Origin: Mikania micrantha
Taxonomy: Eukaryota; Streptophyta; Magnoliopsida; Asterales; Asteraceae
Length of the DNA stretch: 64,000 bases
Direction: 5' to 3'
NCBI GenBank assembly: GCA_009363875.1
Contig: CM018688.1
Location: forward strand, 42,736,901 to 42,800,900
The notes under the pieces are model-generated. The model ran no database searches. It was given only the letters and a program-made list of their open reading frames with translations, and was not told where the DNA came from. Below are positions 10,301 through 21,280 of this stretch, piece by piece; within the stretch, counting starts at the first letter, position 1, and every line of letters starts with the position of its first letter. The translations under genes and the position numbers were made by a program.

Positions 10301-10851
10301 TCAAGACGTTTCCTGGCTTCGAAGTTAATTATCTTGCACGCTTGAAGATGTTGTACAGTGAAGATTCAGGGATGTCTGCCTGGTTCTCAAGGCAAATACA
10401 GTACGAGTATAGGAAGAGGTGGGTGAACTTCAGGCCTCAGCAACCTGAAAGATATTATTTTCCTGAGATTGATGGAGATACTCGCAAGCATAAAGTCATC
10501 CTGAAGTGGCTACCTCCTAAAGTCATGAAGAAGATTCCGTTGAGGAAGATGCATCAAGACTTTATGGAGGGCTTCCGATGGTGGTATTATGACGGGCTTA
10601 CTGGAGAGGTTGTAGTTGTGCTCTGCAAAGACAAGAAATGGGAGACTGAACGTATATTTGATCCGATGTGGTTGACAAATTTGTCACGCAGCGATGCCAA
10701 AATTCTCTACTTACACCAGATCTTCTTTGATGTGAAAGATATGGAGCAGGCATTACAGTTCTTGAGGGTGATCAGGATCTGTATGGTTTTGGGTGTTCAT
10801 GCAGGATCATACTGGAAAGCCATCTCAGACAAATACTTCACTGCAAAATGA
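7360..10851 (+). pseudogene. Extra ORF ('env-like' position) of copia-1, three nonsense codons
   Basis: One frame runs from ATG 7360 to TGA 10849-10851 (1164 codons including the stop), interrupted only by TGA 9226, TAG 9955 and TAA 10093. No frameshift is needed. Regions seen: an N-terminal conserved domain of about 300 residues (RDIITFLRRSR, ISAEHIRRICGF, SPQFKYLAHVLIHCLGSRRG, KFLMYPRFLQQIF); a low-complexity Gly/Ala/Val/Ser and acidic stretch; a basic KRKRKR run; a coiled-coil-like stretch (LNSMFLRLIERNLEQEQ...); a poly-Glu run; and a C-terminal domain (KGYKAGGQ, WYFKHPHDFKTFPGFE, WYYDG, IFDPMWL). No signal peptide or hydrophobic membrane segment is apparent, so an envelope role is not supported. 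The family resembles proteins common in Asteraceae assemblies; function unknown. Confidence 0.85.
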
Positions 10852-10863
10852 AGAACTAGGTCC

Positions 10864-10872
10864 AAGGGGGAG
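10864..10872 (+). other. Terminal polypurine tract of copia-1
   Basis: AAGGGGGAG two bases before the 3' LTR start; the identical tract is at 63356-63364 in copia-3. Confidence 0.85.
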
Positions 10873-10874
10873 TA

Positions 10875-11511
10875 TGTTGGTGCATAAATGTCCCTAGTTC
10901 AGTTTTGTGGTTCATCTGTATATGATCTTTTGATGTATAAAGTTTATCATTAATGAATTCAGTATTTCCATATTGTTCTTAATCTTTATGTTGGTTAATA
11001 TGTGTTTGATTATGTTTAAAGTTGAGTTAATATGTCTTATAGACCCATTCAGGCGAATGGCTCTAAGAATGAAGCCATTCGGCCGAATGAATGTTTAGAG
11101 AATGACTTGGGCGAACGAATGAGTCATGCGAATGACTCATTTGGTTGACATGTCCATTCGGCTGAGTCATTCGCCGAATGAGTTGCTTTGGCCACTCATT
11201 CGGCCGAATGATGACAGACTATATATACAAGATCAAACTTTCTCAAACCTAACTTTCCCGAGCCCTCCTTCTTCCCAGAGCACTCCAGTGTCAAACCCTA
11301 GAAGATTTGAGCGGTTCTTGCTGTCCAAGTTCGATTCTCACCCCGTGGTGTTCGATCAAGCATCAAACGTTCATCCTACACCTTCGGATCACCACGGTTT
11401 CTGTTGGTTTCGATTGGAAAACCCTGGAATAGGATTCCGCGCTATTCCAGAGGCTGTCGAGCAGATTTCCATTGGAACCGGATTGTTTCTGAGCTCCTAC
11501 TTGGTCCTACA
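10875..11511 (+). repeat. Copia-1 3' LTR (637 bp)
   Basis: Starts TGTTGGTGCATAAATG and ends GGTCCTACA, matching the copia-3 LTR throughout with many substitutions. U3 holds a palindrome cluster (11046-11210; CATTCGGCCGAATG at 11076 and 11197, CATTCGCCGAATG at 11168), followed directly by the TATA-like CTATATATAC at 11219. The following base run is older gypsy LTR. Confidence 0.92.
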
Positions 11512-13473
11512 TTGATTATTTGGGATTTGGTTATCAAATAGACAAATTGAGTTGTCTGGATTTAACTAAAAACAAAGGAAACTTTGTCTGATTTTCTGTA
11601 GAGTTTTATGATGTAATAATCTAAACATCCTCAAATAAGGCTTAAGCATAGTAAGATGGATGATTTCTTAAATCATTTAATAGTTTTAGAGACATAACAA
11701 CGTATTGATCTAGTACGAATAGATTCAAAAGATCGATAGTACTTGATTATGTTCTTTGTTCCTAATCAAGTTTGTCTGTATGAATAGCAAAGACTCTAGG
11801 TGAGTTCTAGACCCTACTTTTACTCTATTTTATAATTTTTGGGGCTAGTATACATATCAATTATTTTGTACCAACAAACACATGGTTCATATATCAAAAC
11901 TTAAAACTCTATGTTAATGTTTTAAAATCGATATATGAACTTTATTGTTAGAAAAATGTATATATATACGATAAGCATATGATGTTAATATAAGAGTGGA
12001 TGGAACTTAAAGGAACAAAGGAAACAAGAATCTAAATTATGGTTTTAAACCATTACCAGGATTAACGATCCTAAAATGATTATTGGTTTGATTTATCATG
12101 CTTGACTACTCGAGACTCTCCTCGGTCTAGTACGAGCTACTCGAGACTCTCCTTGGTCTAATACGAGCAATAATATATATTTATATTTATGGATAATAAA
12201 GAATTTTTCAAATGATTGAAGGGACTTGTAAGAAAGGTTTTAAAGGTTGAAAATATGATTAATTAACAAGTTTACTAAAAATAATAATAGCCTTTCCAGG
12301 ATACTACTATGACTATTACTAAGTTACTAATTTGGTAACATGTCTTAAGGACCATTATTAAGGACTAGGTTGTGAGATCACTTCCTAAACTCAAGTTTTG
12401 ACTTAGAACATTTATATATAATCGGTTTGCACATGCGTGAATAGCTTTACTCACCAGGACTTGGTGCATTTACTATTTCAGGATTATCTACTCCGTCAAA
12501 TAACTCAGATGAGTCTTGACCTCCCCTTTTTACTTAAATGTTGTGGGGATGTATCCGAGCTTTCTTTTAAAGGATTTTTTTTGTGTGTTGTTGTTAGATA
12601 AACTGTACCTTTTAGCTAGCATTGTATAGACTTAGGCACGTTCGGCTATGGATGTTGGTCAGAAGAAAATCATCAAGGTAGGGGAAGGGGTGAGCCGGTG
12701 TAACCGTAAGACCTACTTACAACTACCTCGGGGCATATACGCGTTCAAACAGATCCGTTCGAATTGGAGGTAACTTGCTCTAGAAGCTAAGGATAAGGAT
12801 AAGGATAAACATTTAGGATGGATTTGAATGTTCGAATCCGGCCTACGGGCTACGCCCTATGGGGATGAGGGATTTCCAGGCGACTGTCACTACGGTGTAG
12901 TTGTTGTTGTTGACATCACAAGAAGGGATTTGGTGTAGCAGTACGGTGTAACCCATGTGTGTCATTCAACACTGTATCTGCACCAGTGGCTCTAGAGTAG
13001 TGTATATGTTATCAAACACCGCGTTAGGATCGTCGCCAGACGAGTACTTGGTGTTGTGAGACTTGATTTGTCAACTAGTTTACTTGCACACACAAACTTG
13101 ATTTGATTATTCTTTTAATATCATTGGCTATTACTCACTAACTACGTATGTAGTTGACATGTTTTAGCTCATGATACAGGTAACACAGGAACATGAAAGT
13201 CAAGGAATACATGAAGGATGCTAATTAGATATAGAAGACTGGATTATGCAACCACACTCATGTGCTAAGGCAATGGACCTTGTTAAAAAACCGAATTAAG
13301 GTTTTATGATTATTTTGCAATTACTTCACCATAAGTATTATTCATTGTGCAACTAATACAATGTTTCAGAAAGTTCAAATTTATTCACATTTCGTTGTCA
13401 ACATAATTCATCCGATGTATGTGATTGGCTAAGAATGATACGACGTGTCACGCCCCTCGGCTGGGGTGCGACA
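11512..13473 (+). repeat. Gypsy-2: remnant of an older gypsy LTR
   Basis: Begins inside an LTR: the first 100 bases (ATAGACAAATTGAGTTGTC, ACTAAAAACAAAGGAAAC) match gypsy-1 LTR around 2970-3030. Ends CTGGGGTGCGACA at 13473, an LTR-type terminus. No primer-binding site follows, so this is a 3' or solo LTR end. The left part is outside the window because copia-1 split it. A 31-bp direct duplication (CTACTCGAGACTCTCC...) lies at 12106-12167. Promoter and coding content: none seen. Confidence 0.75.
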
Positions 13474-13566
13474 GTTTCACCTTATGCTTGGAGGATTTTT
13501 CAATCATCTTTGGTGTCCTGATTGGTTTAGCCTTAGGCGTGACCTTCTGATTCTTCCCATAGAAGA
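13474..13566 (-). other. Orphan 93-bp segment between two gypsy elements
   Basis: Flanked by the end of gypsy-2 and the start of gypsy-3. On the minus strand one frame is open throughout and reads a Lys/Pro-rich peptide (TPKAKPIRTPKMIEKSSKHK). This may be part of an older element's ORF into which both gypsy elements inserted. It is too short to identify. Confidence 0.4.
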
Positions 13567-15003
13567 TGTAACAACTGGTACCTGCAAGGTAATCCATGAA
13601 TGCATCTAATGTCTTAATAAGACCTTTACAAGACTAGAAACAAAATTATGACAAACGACAATAACTGATAAACGAAAAATGACAACCAAAAGGATGATGT
13701 AACGAGTCATTAGATCAGGAGCATATTTTGGTGGGTGACGATCCATGAGAATATATTCCTGAAATGATGCCCTTACTGACCCGAGAGCTGTATTAGATAA
13801 ACGGAAGATGTAACGGCTGATGTAATTAATTGGATGATGATTCATGCAACTACATGCGCGAGTTATATCAACTGGTCTAAAGTAAAAGACTCAATTGAAT
13901 AAATATGAAACAAACCAACTTCATCTGGTTTAAATCATAACCTAAAAACAGTGAAAATCAAGAAAGATGAAAATTTTATGAATCTGAGGGCCATTTGTAC
14001 GAATGAACCCACTTCATCCTGTGCGAAGGGGATAGCGAATTCGAATTCATTAGTCGGCTCAGTAATTCGTACGAATGAAACCTTCGTACGATCGAAGAGC
14101 TATATAAACCACACTTAAACAAATTTTTACCATTTTCTGAAAAAAAAACCACCACCAACACGCATTAGGCAAAACCCCACTACCTCGACCGATCGAAGCC
14201 AAAAACCAACCTTTCACGGTTGCAAATTTCACCTGAATCATTATCATCACCATCCGCATCATTGTACCCACTTTTCCACCATAAACACACATTCATTCGC
14301 AAAATCCTAGGCTCTCGGTAAGAATTTCGACAAAGCAACACACCAACAGTTTCCCTATCATCCTTAGAAGCTTCGAAAGTAGGAAACGTCATCAATGAAC
14401 CAAAAATCAGTAAAACTCATTTTTCAAATGAGTTGCAGGAGAATGAGGTATCGAAACAACCCATTCGTGCGAATGAAGAAGCCATTCGTAGGAGTGAGTC
14501 GTGATATTCTCCAGAGGCACTCACACGAGTGAATCTCGCACGAAAGGACGAATAAGCGAATGAAGATGGGTACATTTGCTTGAGGAATCATGCGAATGAG
14601 AATTCATTCGTAAGAATGAAGTAAAGGAATGGCTCAAGCCATTCATGAAGCTTCATTCGCACGGGCGCAGTTTATTCGTATCAATGCCTCATTCGTCCCG
14701 ACAGATTTCCAAAATGACTAATGGTTGGTCACTTTAACTCTACAATCGGAAACAATAGGACTGACCTCTAGTCAAAGCTTTGAAACAAACTAAGCGAATA
14801 ATAATACAAATACACATCCAAGAGAACTATCAAACCGATTACAATTATAAAACCCCACTCAAAGGTATTAAACTGAAGCGCATGTGTACAATCAAGAAAC
14901 GTCTTCGAGCGAGTGATCCAACAACAACAAGGCATCAAACAATAGGTGAGTTCATCGCCCCATTTACGAAACATTTTTCTAAAACTATTTGGGGCTGAGA
15001 GCA
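13567..15003 (+). repeat. Gypsy-3 5' LTR, left part
   Basis: Starts TGTAACAACTGGTACCTG; the partner LTR starts TGCAACAACTGGTACCTC at 26138. TATATAAA at 14101 is the likely core promoter, preceded by CATTCGTACGAATG-type sites (for example 14065-14076). More half-sites follow downstream (14440-14700). The LTR is broken at 15003 by the nested copia derivative, with GAGCA duplicated on both sides. Confidence 0.88.
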
Positions 15004-15073
15004 TGTAGAGGCCATTCTAGAGACAAAGACTGATAAAGTCAACCCATGATCAGATGAAGACCAAGTTTTGACA
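15004..15073 (+). repeat. Copia-D 5' LTR remnant
   Basis: The first 70 or so bases match the start of the 3' LTR at 19859 with a few substitutions; similarity then stops abruptly. Confidence 0.8.
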
Positions 15074-15856
15074 AAGTCAACGCATGATCAGGCGAAGAAG
15101 AGCTGATCAGAGAGTCTGAGCCTGTGATTTCTCCACTATCTCAAGCAGAACGGGAAGAAGTCCAAGATGTTGATTATGTCCTATCTCCCGATTCATCTCC
15201 CAAGAGGAAGCGAGTAAAGATGATGTCTAAACGAGCACGGGACCCGAGGCTCAAAAAGAAGACAGCCGGATTTCTCCTCAAAGATTCCTCAGACACAGCC
15301 ACCATCTAAGCCTCAAACACCACCATCAAAGCTGAAACCAGCCACACAACCTAAACAACCCACTAAACTAGATGCATCCACCCAAACCACCATTCCACCA
15401 CATACATCCACCACCACTGAAGCCACCCAAACCAAACCACCATCTCCTCCACCTACACACATCTCACCACCACATTCCCCAATTCCCATCAACTTCTCTG
15501 AACCACCACCATCACCACCCAAAGCCAACAAAGATAAAGTCAAGGCACCGCTGGAGACCCCATCACCTTATTTGCCTGATCAGGTGCCAGTTGATATGGT
15601 ATGGCTGCAGGAGAGAGTATTCCTCCTTCAGCAAGACTCAGCCACAAAAGACAGACTCATCACCAACCTGGAAGGATTTGTAAAGATCTGTGAACATATC
15701 AGGAGGCAAAACAAAGATATTGGCCTACTGAAGAAGGAGAACAGAGAATTGAAGAAGGTGATTGAGGATGTGACTGGATCTAAGTCTGTGATCCAGGAAG
15801 AAGACAAGGCCAACAAAGAATAAGATGAAAAGAAAGATGATAAGAAAGATGATGAC

Positions 15857-15896
<40 letters not shown>

Positions 15897-16260
15897 CTGG
15901 GGGTGATATTGGCCAAGGCACGAGCTCGTCAGGCCAAAAGGATGATGAACCTGCCAAAGATGACCAAGGCGGGGTGATGACTCAGGAAATCCATCCTCCT
16001 CAAAGAAGCCTCTAGATATATATGATGATTTATTCGAGGATCTTCCTGAGAACTTCATGTTTGAAGGAATCAGTGAGGAATTAAAGGATGCAGGTCTGGA
16101 AGACCTTTTTACTGACGTCACGATGGACTCAGTTTTTGATGCAGTTTGTGCAAAAGAACGAAAAGAGATTGCCGAGTCTTCTGCAGGAGCATCCAAAGAA
16201 AAGGAACCTGAAAACATCATACTTGGCAACATCTCGACAGACCCTTACATAGACTATTTG
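15074..16260 (+). pseudogene. Copia-D extra-ORF fragment, left part
   Basis: Related in layout to the extra ORF of copia-1 but a different lineage. It shows a basic segment (PKRKRVKMMSKRARDP, near 15200), a Pro/His-rich low-complexity stretch in broken frames, a coiled-coil-like segment at 15570-15823 (LLQQDSATKDRLITNLEGF, LLKKENRELKKVIEDV), an Asp run encoded by GAT repeats at about 15849-15897, and a segment ending IDYL at 16255. Several frame changes and stops make it non-functional. The frame continues after the solo LTR at 19018. Function unknown. Confidence 0.7.
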
Positions 16261-17444
16261 TGTAACATCCGTAAACTTAATAAATAAATAACAAATGTTA
16301 ATGCTAAAATATTAATTTTTGATATTAAACCAAATATAATAAAGTATTTTTGCCATAATTGACAGGGGGTAAGTCAGAGGGTGAACGAAAAAGTAGAAAG
16401 TTTAAGTCAAAATGATGGGATGTATCAAGTAGGCCGTACTTCTAAATATAGTAAAGATTCCAAAACATGTGATGTTTCTGTAAAAAGGAAGCGAGTACAT
16501 AAGGGTTGGTACTAAACAAACCAAGTCAATTAATACAGTAAGAAGATAAGGTTGGTGGCAAAAGAGTAAATAAATTGATATGTTATTTTGGGTAATAAAG
16601 AAATCACGCGGATCCTTAGTGGATCCGGACGATTTCCAAAATTAGTATAAAAAGAGGAGCCACCACCCTTCTCCTTCATTCACATCCAACCAAAATTTAG
16701 AAAATTCACATAGATCGATAACCCCTCTTTCTCCGGTAGATTGAAACAAAGAAAACCATGTTTTCTTCAAGAACGGAAGCTACGACGGAGCTTCCAACGG
16801 TGTCGATCAAGAAGAATTCTTATCGCATGTCAAGGTCTTTGCTTGGACTCCCAAGATCTCACTTCTGGGCAGGTAGAGACCTAAACTGGAACCCGCACAG
16901 GGGCAGAAATTATGCTCATGGTGACGGGGAGAGGGAATTGTTATTGCATGTCAGGAACTCCGGCACTACAACAATTTTGACACCACAAGAAACTGTGGGG
17001 TCATTCCTTAGCCTTGTTTTTGCATCCATCCCTTGCAATTAAGGTTTAGGAATTCTTATTGAATGTCACATCTCTTTTCAAGTTCAGGTTCTCTCAATAG
17101 GAGAAGATAAAGGGGATTTTGGAAATCTGAAGGATTAAAGGAAAAAACCTTAATCTAAAGAGCAGATAGTGACAGAGGTCGGAGAGAAATGATACCAAGA
17201 TACTGGTTTAAGGTTTGCCTAAATTGGACCGAAGAATTAGGTACTTGATTAGTGAACCGAACCAGTAAACCAGTGTATTGTATTTATAAAAGAAAAATTT
17301 TGAAAGAGAAAGCCAGAAAGGTTATTTTGTAAATTTTGGGAAGATTGTATTAGATACTAATTTGTGAGAAAAATGTATAATTTTAGATAAGATATAAATT
17401 CTTTAAGTGTATATGTAATTTCTGTAAAAGTTGTAATATTCTGG

Positions 17445-17447
<3 letters not shown>

Positions 17448-17487
<40 letters not shown>
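17448..17487. repeat. (TA)n microsatellite
   Basis: Uninterrupted TA dinucleotides of about 40 bases within the solo LTR. Confidence 0.95.
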
Positions 17488-17490
<3 letters not shown>

Positions 17491-17749
17491 AAAAAGGAGA
17501 TTTAGAAATTTTATCAAGAAATTGGGAAACTATAAGAGAGAGCAATTAAATAATAAATTAACTATGGAGAGAGAAAAAAATAAAAAATAAACGATAGTTT
17601 ATTAAATGAATTTAAGAAAAATAATACAAGTATAAATGAGTAGTAAAGGTTAAGTGTTAACAAAAAGGGTATACTTGGTATCATTACAAAAGAATATTCG
17701 CAAAAGAAATTTAGATTATAATTAAGTATTAGTACTTAGAAGATTTGCG

Positions 17750-18030
17750 AATGGCCAAGCCGGGTATGTTTGCGAACAAGTAATTGATACGTGGAACATT
17801 TGCGAATGACCAAACCGGGTATGTTTGCGAACAAGTAACTGATACTTGGAACATTTGCGAATGGCCAACCTGGGTATGTTTGCGAACAAGTAATTGATAC
17901 TTGGAACATTTGCGAATGAGTAAAAATGCAATTTGAAAGATTTACGAAAGGGATTAAACAAATGCGAACAAGTATATGATACTCATAATATTTGCGCATG
18001 AATAATCTGATACGTGTGAACATTTGCGAA
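17750..18030 (+). repeat. 55-56-bp tandem repeat with TTTGCGAA motif
   Basis: GGGTATGTTTGCGAACAAG recurs at about 17762, 17817 and 17873, with ACATTTGCGAATG between copies and degenerate units to about 18030. The TTTGCGAA core is similar in style to the TTCG/CGAA motifs in the other LTRs. Confidence 0.85.
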
Positions 18031-19017
18031 CTACTGTACATCATACTTAGTATGATTACGAATAAGTAGTTACCTATGTTTACATATAAACATAACTTTA
18101 TGAATGAACAGCTCCATGAGTAAAGAATCTCTGTGAATGATGTTATTGGTCCTTAATGCTTGGTGGACGGATAAAAGAAGGATAAATCAAGAAAGTAACC
18201 AGGTGGTGAGTTCTATGATGCTCTATTTTACTAATATCTTTGAGTTGACACATAATTAAATTTGATATTACAATTATGCAAAGTTTATTAGAGTTTTGTA
18301 TTATACTGTATGCTTATAACTTATAGGGTCGAATATTGTCGGTCTCATAGTGTTGAGATTTAACCTCTTCACTCAGGGAGAAATAGCCCTGACAATGGTG
18401 ACATTTATATGGGGGTTAGTTGATCAATTGACAAAAAGTGGCTGGTGACGACTGGCCTGACAGAGGGTGAACGTGACCCTAAGACAGTGACTTAATTGAA
18501 AAGCTGTTAAACATATATTCACAACTTAACTTTATGTGATATAAGATAGTTCAAAAATAATTTATGGGGTTCTTAAATAAGAACTGTGGAATTATCATGT
18601 AAAGATGTTACAATATCACATATGAATATGTTTGAAATACACTAAATTTAGAACTCACCAGTTTATACTAAACTATTTTGTGTTATGTGTCATGTGGACC
18701 TTCTTGAAAGGGGGATAAGGGAAAAGCCAAGATGTAGGGTAATGGTGGAGGTGGGCGAGACAACTTGTCAGAAAACCATGTTATTGAATAATCTCCATTA
18801 TTATTGCCTTTGAATGGCCACATTTTGTTGTATAAGTAGTAACTCTTGTATTTGGTAAATTTTAATTGCGATCATTCTGTCTAAAGGTTTGACTTGAATG
18901 TATGTTCTGTTAAGATGAATGTTAATATAATTCCGCTACTTTAGTTAAATTTTTTTTAGATCATTCATATACTTCAATTAACTCATGAGTGGTGACCTTG
19001 GGAGTCGAGGCGCCTCA

Positions 19018-19842
19018 ATTTGTATGCTCACAAATATGTTAAGGCACTAGGAGAGGAAGTCACATCACTAGGCAAAGTGATAAATAGCTGGTTTGATAAG
19101 CAAAGTGGCTGGACTGCTAGTCCTCCTGAAGTGCAAAAATCATGGATGGGTGAAGAATCGGCTGAACAGAATAACGTTACTTACACCTCCGGCTCTCGTG
19201 ACTTGTTTGCTGTTCGTAATGAAAGATCAGAAGTCACATGCTGGATGTACGATAAAGACAAACAACTGTATCTTGTGAAGAGGAGAAATGGAAAACTAGA
19301 GTACTTCAAGCGACCACAAGACTTCTGTTCAATGTCCTAATTCGGCATTCGAAGCATCAACAGCGCCGTCTTCTATAACCCATCCAAGGATAGTCAGGCT
19401 GCGTTATTCGCCAAGTTTATCAAAGAGTGATAAAGACTTCCCAACCATGAAGACTGCTAAAGGGAAACAATTTGTCTTATCATGCATCCTAGAACCAGTA
19501 AAGAAAGAGCCATGGATCTACTACAAGTATCCTCCACCAACAACCGACAAGGCCGTCCTAGTATCAAGCAGAGTACCCTACAGCACGCTGATGAGAAGAC
19601 ACACGCAGCTACTACTATGAGAACAAAGGGTGACATCCACGATGTGGACATCATTTTGGATCCCATAGACCTGCTGAAGTTTGGAAGATATGCAGAAGCT
19701 GCATGACACTCCGATCAAGGTCTATGGGGGATGGGATGAGGAAGCAAAACCGTTCACATGGGTTGTTGCTTTTGCCATGCAGCTCAAGTTATATGCCGGT
19801 GCAGGTCCTCATTCGGTCACACTTCCTATAGGTTGACTTCAT
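19018..19842 (+). pseudogene. Copia-D extra-ORF fragment, right part (C-terminal domain)
   Basis: Continues the frame broken by the solo LTR. It reads YAHKYVKALGEEVTSLG, then CWMYDKDKQLYLV and LEYFKRPQDF, which align in character with the KGYKAGGQ/WYFKHPHDF region of copia-1. The frame then breaks after 19340; downstream fragments (EPWIYYKYPPP; a DPIDLLKFGRYAEA stretch) match the position of the IFDPMWL region. A diverged, inactive copy of the same C-terminal domain. Confidence 0.65.
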
Positions 19843-19858
19843 TTGTCTAGGGAGAGTT

Positions 19859-20232
19859 TGTAGAGGCCATTCCAGAGACAAAGACTGACAAAGTCAACCC
19901 ATGACCAGATGAAGACCACGTTTTGATCATTTTCGTGTACTTACTTTTCGTGCTTTTTATTTTCGAGTAATCGAACCATTTTCCTGGATAGAGGTTCGAG
20001 TACTCCTAGGAGTAGTATAAATAGGCGTCTTTTGTATTGCCCTAGGGTTGGATTCCTGAGGCATTGCTCTCTAGTCATATTAAGGCAGTGTTCTTGTAAT
20101 TCACGAATATATACAAAGTTTGCATTTTTCAACTTCTTCTCGTGATTCTAACTTGGATTCGGCACTCGTTGGAGTCATTTGGTGTGGATTGGAGTCATAA
20201 AGCTCAAGTCTTGATCGAGATCTGGACCTACA
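19859..20232 (+). repeat. Copia-D 3' LTR (374 bp)
   Basis: Starts TGTAGAGGCC after a purine tract (AGGGAGAG), ends CTACA. A short LTR compared with the other copia LTRs here. GTATAAATAG at about 20016-20025 is a TATA-like box. Confidence 0.85.
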
Positions 20233-21264
20233 GAGCATGCGAACCTTTTATTTAAAATACAAGTTGGATATGATTCTGGAAAACAATTTCATAAATATAT
20301 CTCACCAATAAGAGAGTGTATGTTTTGCATATTCACAGAGGCATGTGAACTTCAATATTAAATACACATCAATAAGACCCTTCATCAATCATTTTCCATT
20401 AGTTGAAAGAGGTCAACCGACGGTAACGTATATAGTACTATTAGTTTGACGAACTTCTGGCGACGAGGTCGGTACGTTACGCAAAACAAAACAACTACAT
20501 CAATCATTTGGATTAGGTCCGTGTGACCTAATTAACAAGGGCAACTCAAAATTGGCTTGGTAAATGATCATGTGCGTGATAGAATAGACAGACACCCTTG
20601 AGTATACTTCTAATTGTAATACACCAAAGGATTTCGAGACGAATCAATTGTTCAAGGAAAAAGGTGTAGTGTATAAGCAGATATATTTCCATTCCTGTTA
20701 GGTATTTAATCGTGATTCACCTAAGGCGTGGTGGGCAAGCGGCTGGGTCTCGTACCCTACGTATTCCCTATATATATATATATATACGACCTTAGTTGGT
20801 TCTGGAGGGTATGTGTGATAAAGTGGAAATCATGCTCATATAGTAGACTAATTGGCTTCAACCTTTCTACCAATTACAAGATCATATTTTATTATAAAAC
20901 TATGAACTCACCAACATATCTGTTGACTACTTTTACATGTTTCTTCAGGGACAAACATGTCTAATTAAGTTCTTGATACGGTGCTTAGAATGCATGTTGG
21001 AGGTTCAGGATAATGGACTTAGTGATGTGCAACATTAGAAGACCATGTGGCTTAGAAAACCTAGTTTTGATGAATACTCTTTTGTATTAACATAGTAACG
21101 ATGTAACATACAATTTGTGTGTTGAAACATGTTATGATGGAATGGTATGCAGATATTTCTTTTATATCATGTGTTGTGAATACAATCTAAACATCCAATA
21201 ACGCGCCCTGGGACTATTCTGCCCGGCGGGACGACGATCCATCCTGCCGGCCTGGGGTGTGACA
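20233..21264 (+). repeat. Gypsy-3 5' LTR, right part
   Basis: Resumes with the duplicated GAGCA, matches the 3' LTR from 27558 onwards, and ends GGGTGTGACA at 21264. It includes the GC-rich GTGGGCAAGCGGCTGGG block at about 20728, followed by CCTATATATATA, a recurring landmark about 500 bases from the LTR end. Confidence 0.88.
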
Positions 21265-21267
21265 GAT

Positions 21268-21280
21268 TGGGATCAGAGCC
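21268..21280 (+). other. Primer-binding site of gypsy-3
   Basis: TGGGATCAGAGCC three bases after the LTR; differs at one position from the TGGTATCAGAGCC found in gypsy-5, complementary to the 3' end of initiator Met-tRNA. Confidence 0.8.

Larger units (their letters stand above)
4841..11511 (+). mobile_element. Copia-1: 3' half of a SIRE-type Ty1/copia element with extra ORF
   Basis: Runs from RNase H to the end of a 3' LTR and is collinear with copia-3 (57270-64000). Gypsy-1 interrupts it at 4840. Its right edge at 11511 abuts older gypsy LTR sequence; the first five flanking bases are TTGAT, but the partner duplication is outside the window. The SIRE/Maximus assignment rests on overall size, the long extra ORF after pol, and copia domain order seen in full in copia-3. 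Confidence 0.9.
16261..19017 (+). repeat. Solo gypsy LTR nested in copia-D
   Basis: Starts TGTAACATCC, ends GCGCCTCA, flanked by a perfect duplication ATTTG (16256-16260 and 19018-19022). Removing it and one ATTTG restores a continuous frame of the host ORF (IDYL then YAHKY), which strongly supports both boundaries. TATAAAAAG at 16647-16655 is the likely promoter. Contains an AT microsatellite (17448-17487) and a 55-56-bp repeat (from 17762). Size 2757 bp; no internal genes. Confidence 0.93.
15004..20232 (+). mobile_element. Copia-D: internally deleted copia derivative nested in gypsy-3 LTR
   Basis: Begins TGTAGAGGCC, ends GGACCTACA, and is flanked by a perfect 5-bp duplication GAGCA (14999-15003 and 20233-20237). 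Its 3' LTR is complete (19859-20232). At the 5' end only about 70 bases of LTR remain, joined directly to extra-ORF-like sequence; gag and pol are absent. The junction lies at a repeated AAGTCAACnCATGATCAG motif, suggesting deletion by homology. A solo gypsy LTR splits it again at 16261. Confidence 0.85.

Noticed and set aside
15313..15957. Minus-strand Gly/Val- and Ser-rich frames opposite copia-D
   Set aside because: They arise from CAC/CCA and GAT repeats of the sense extra ORF and have no independent support.
16758..17042. An open frame of 94 codons in the solo LTR
   Set aside because: It lies just downstream of the LTR TATA box, has no recognisable motif, and no second copy exists to test conservation.
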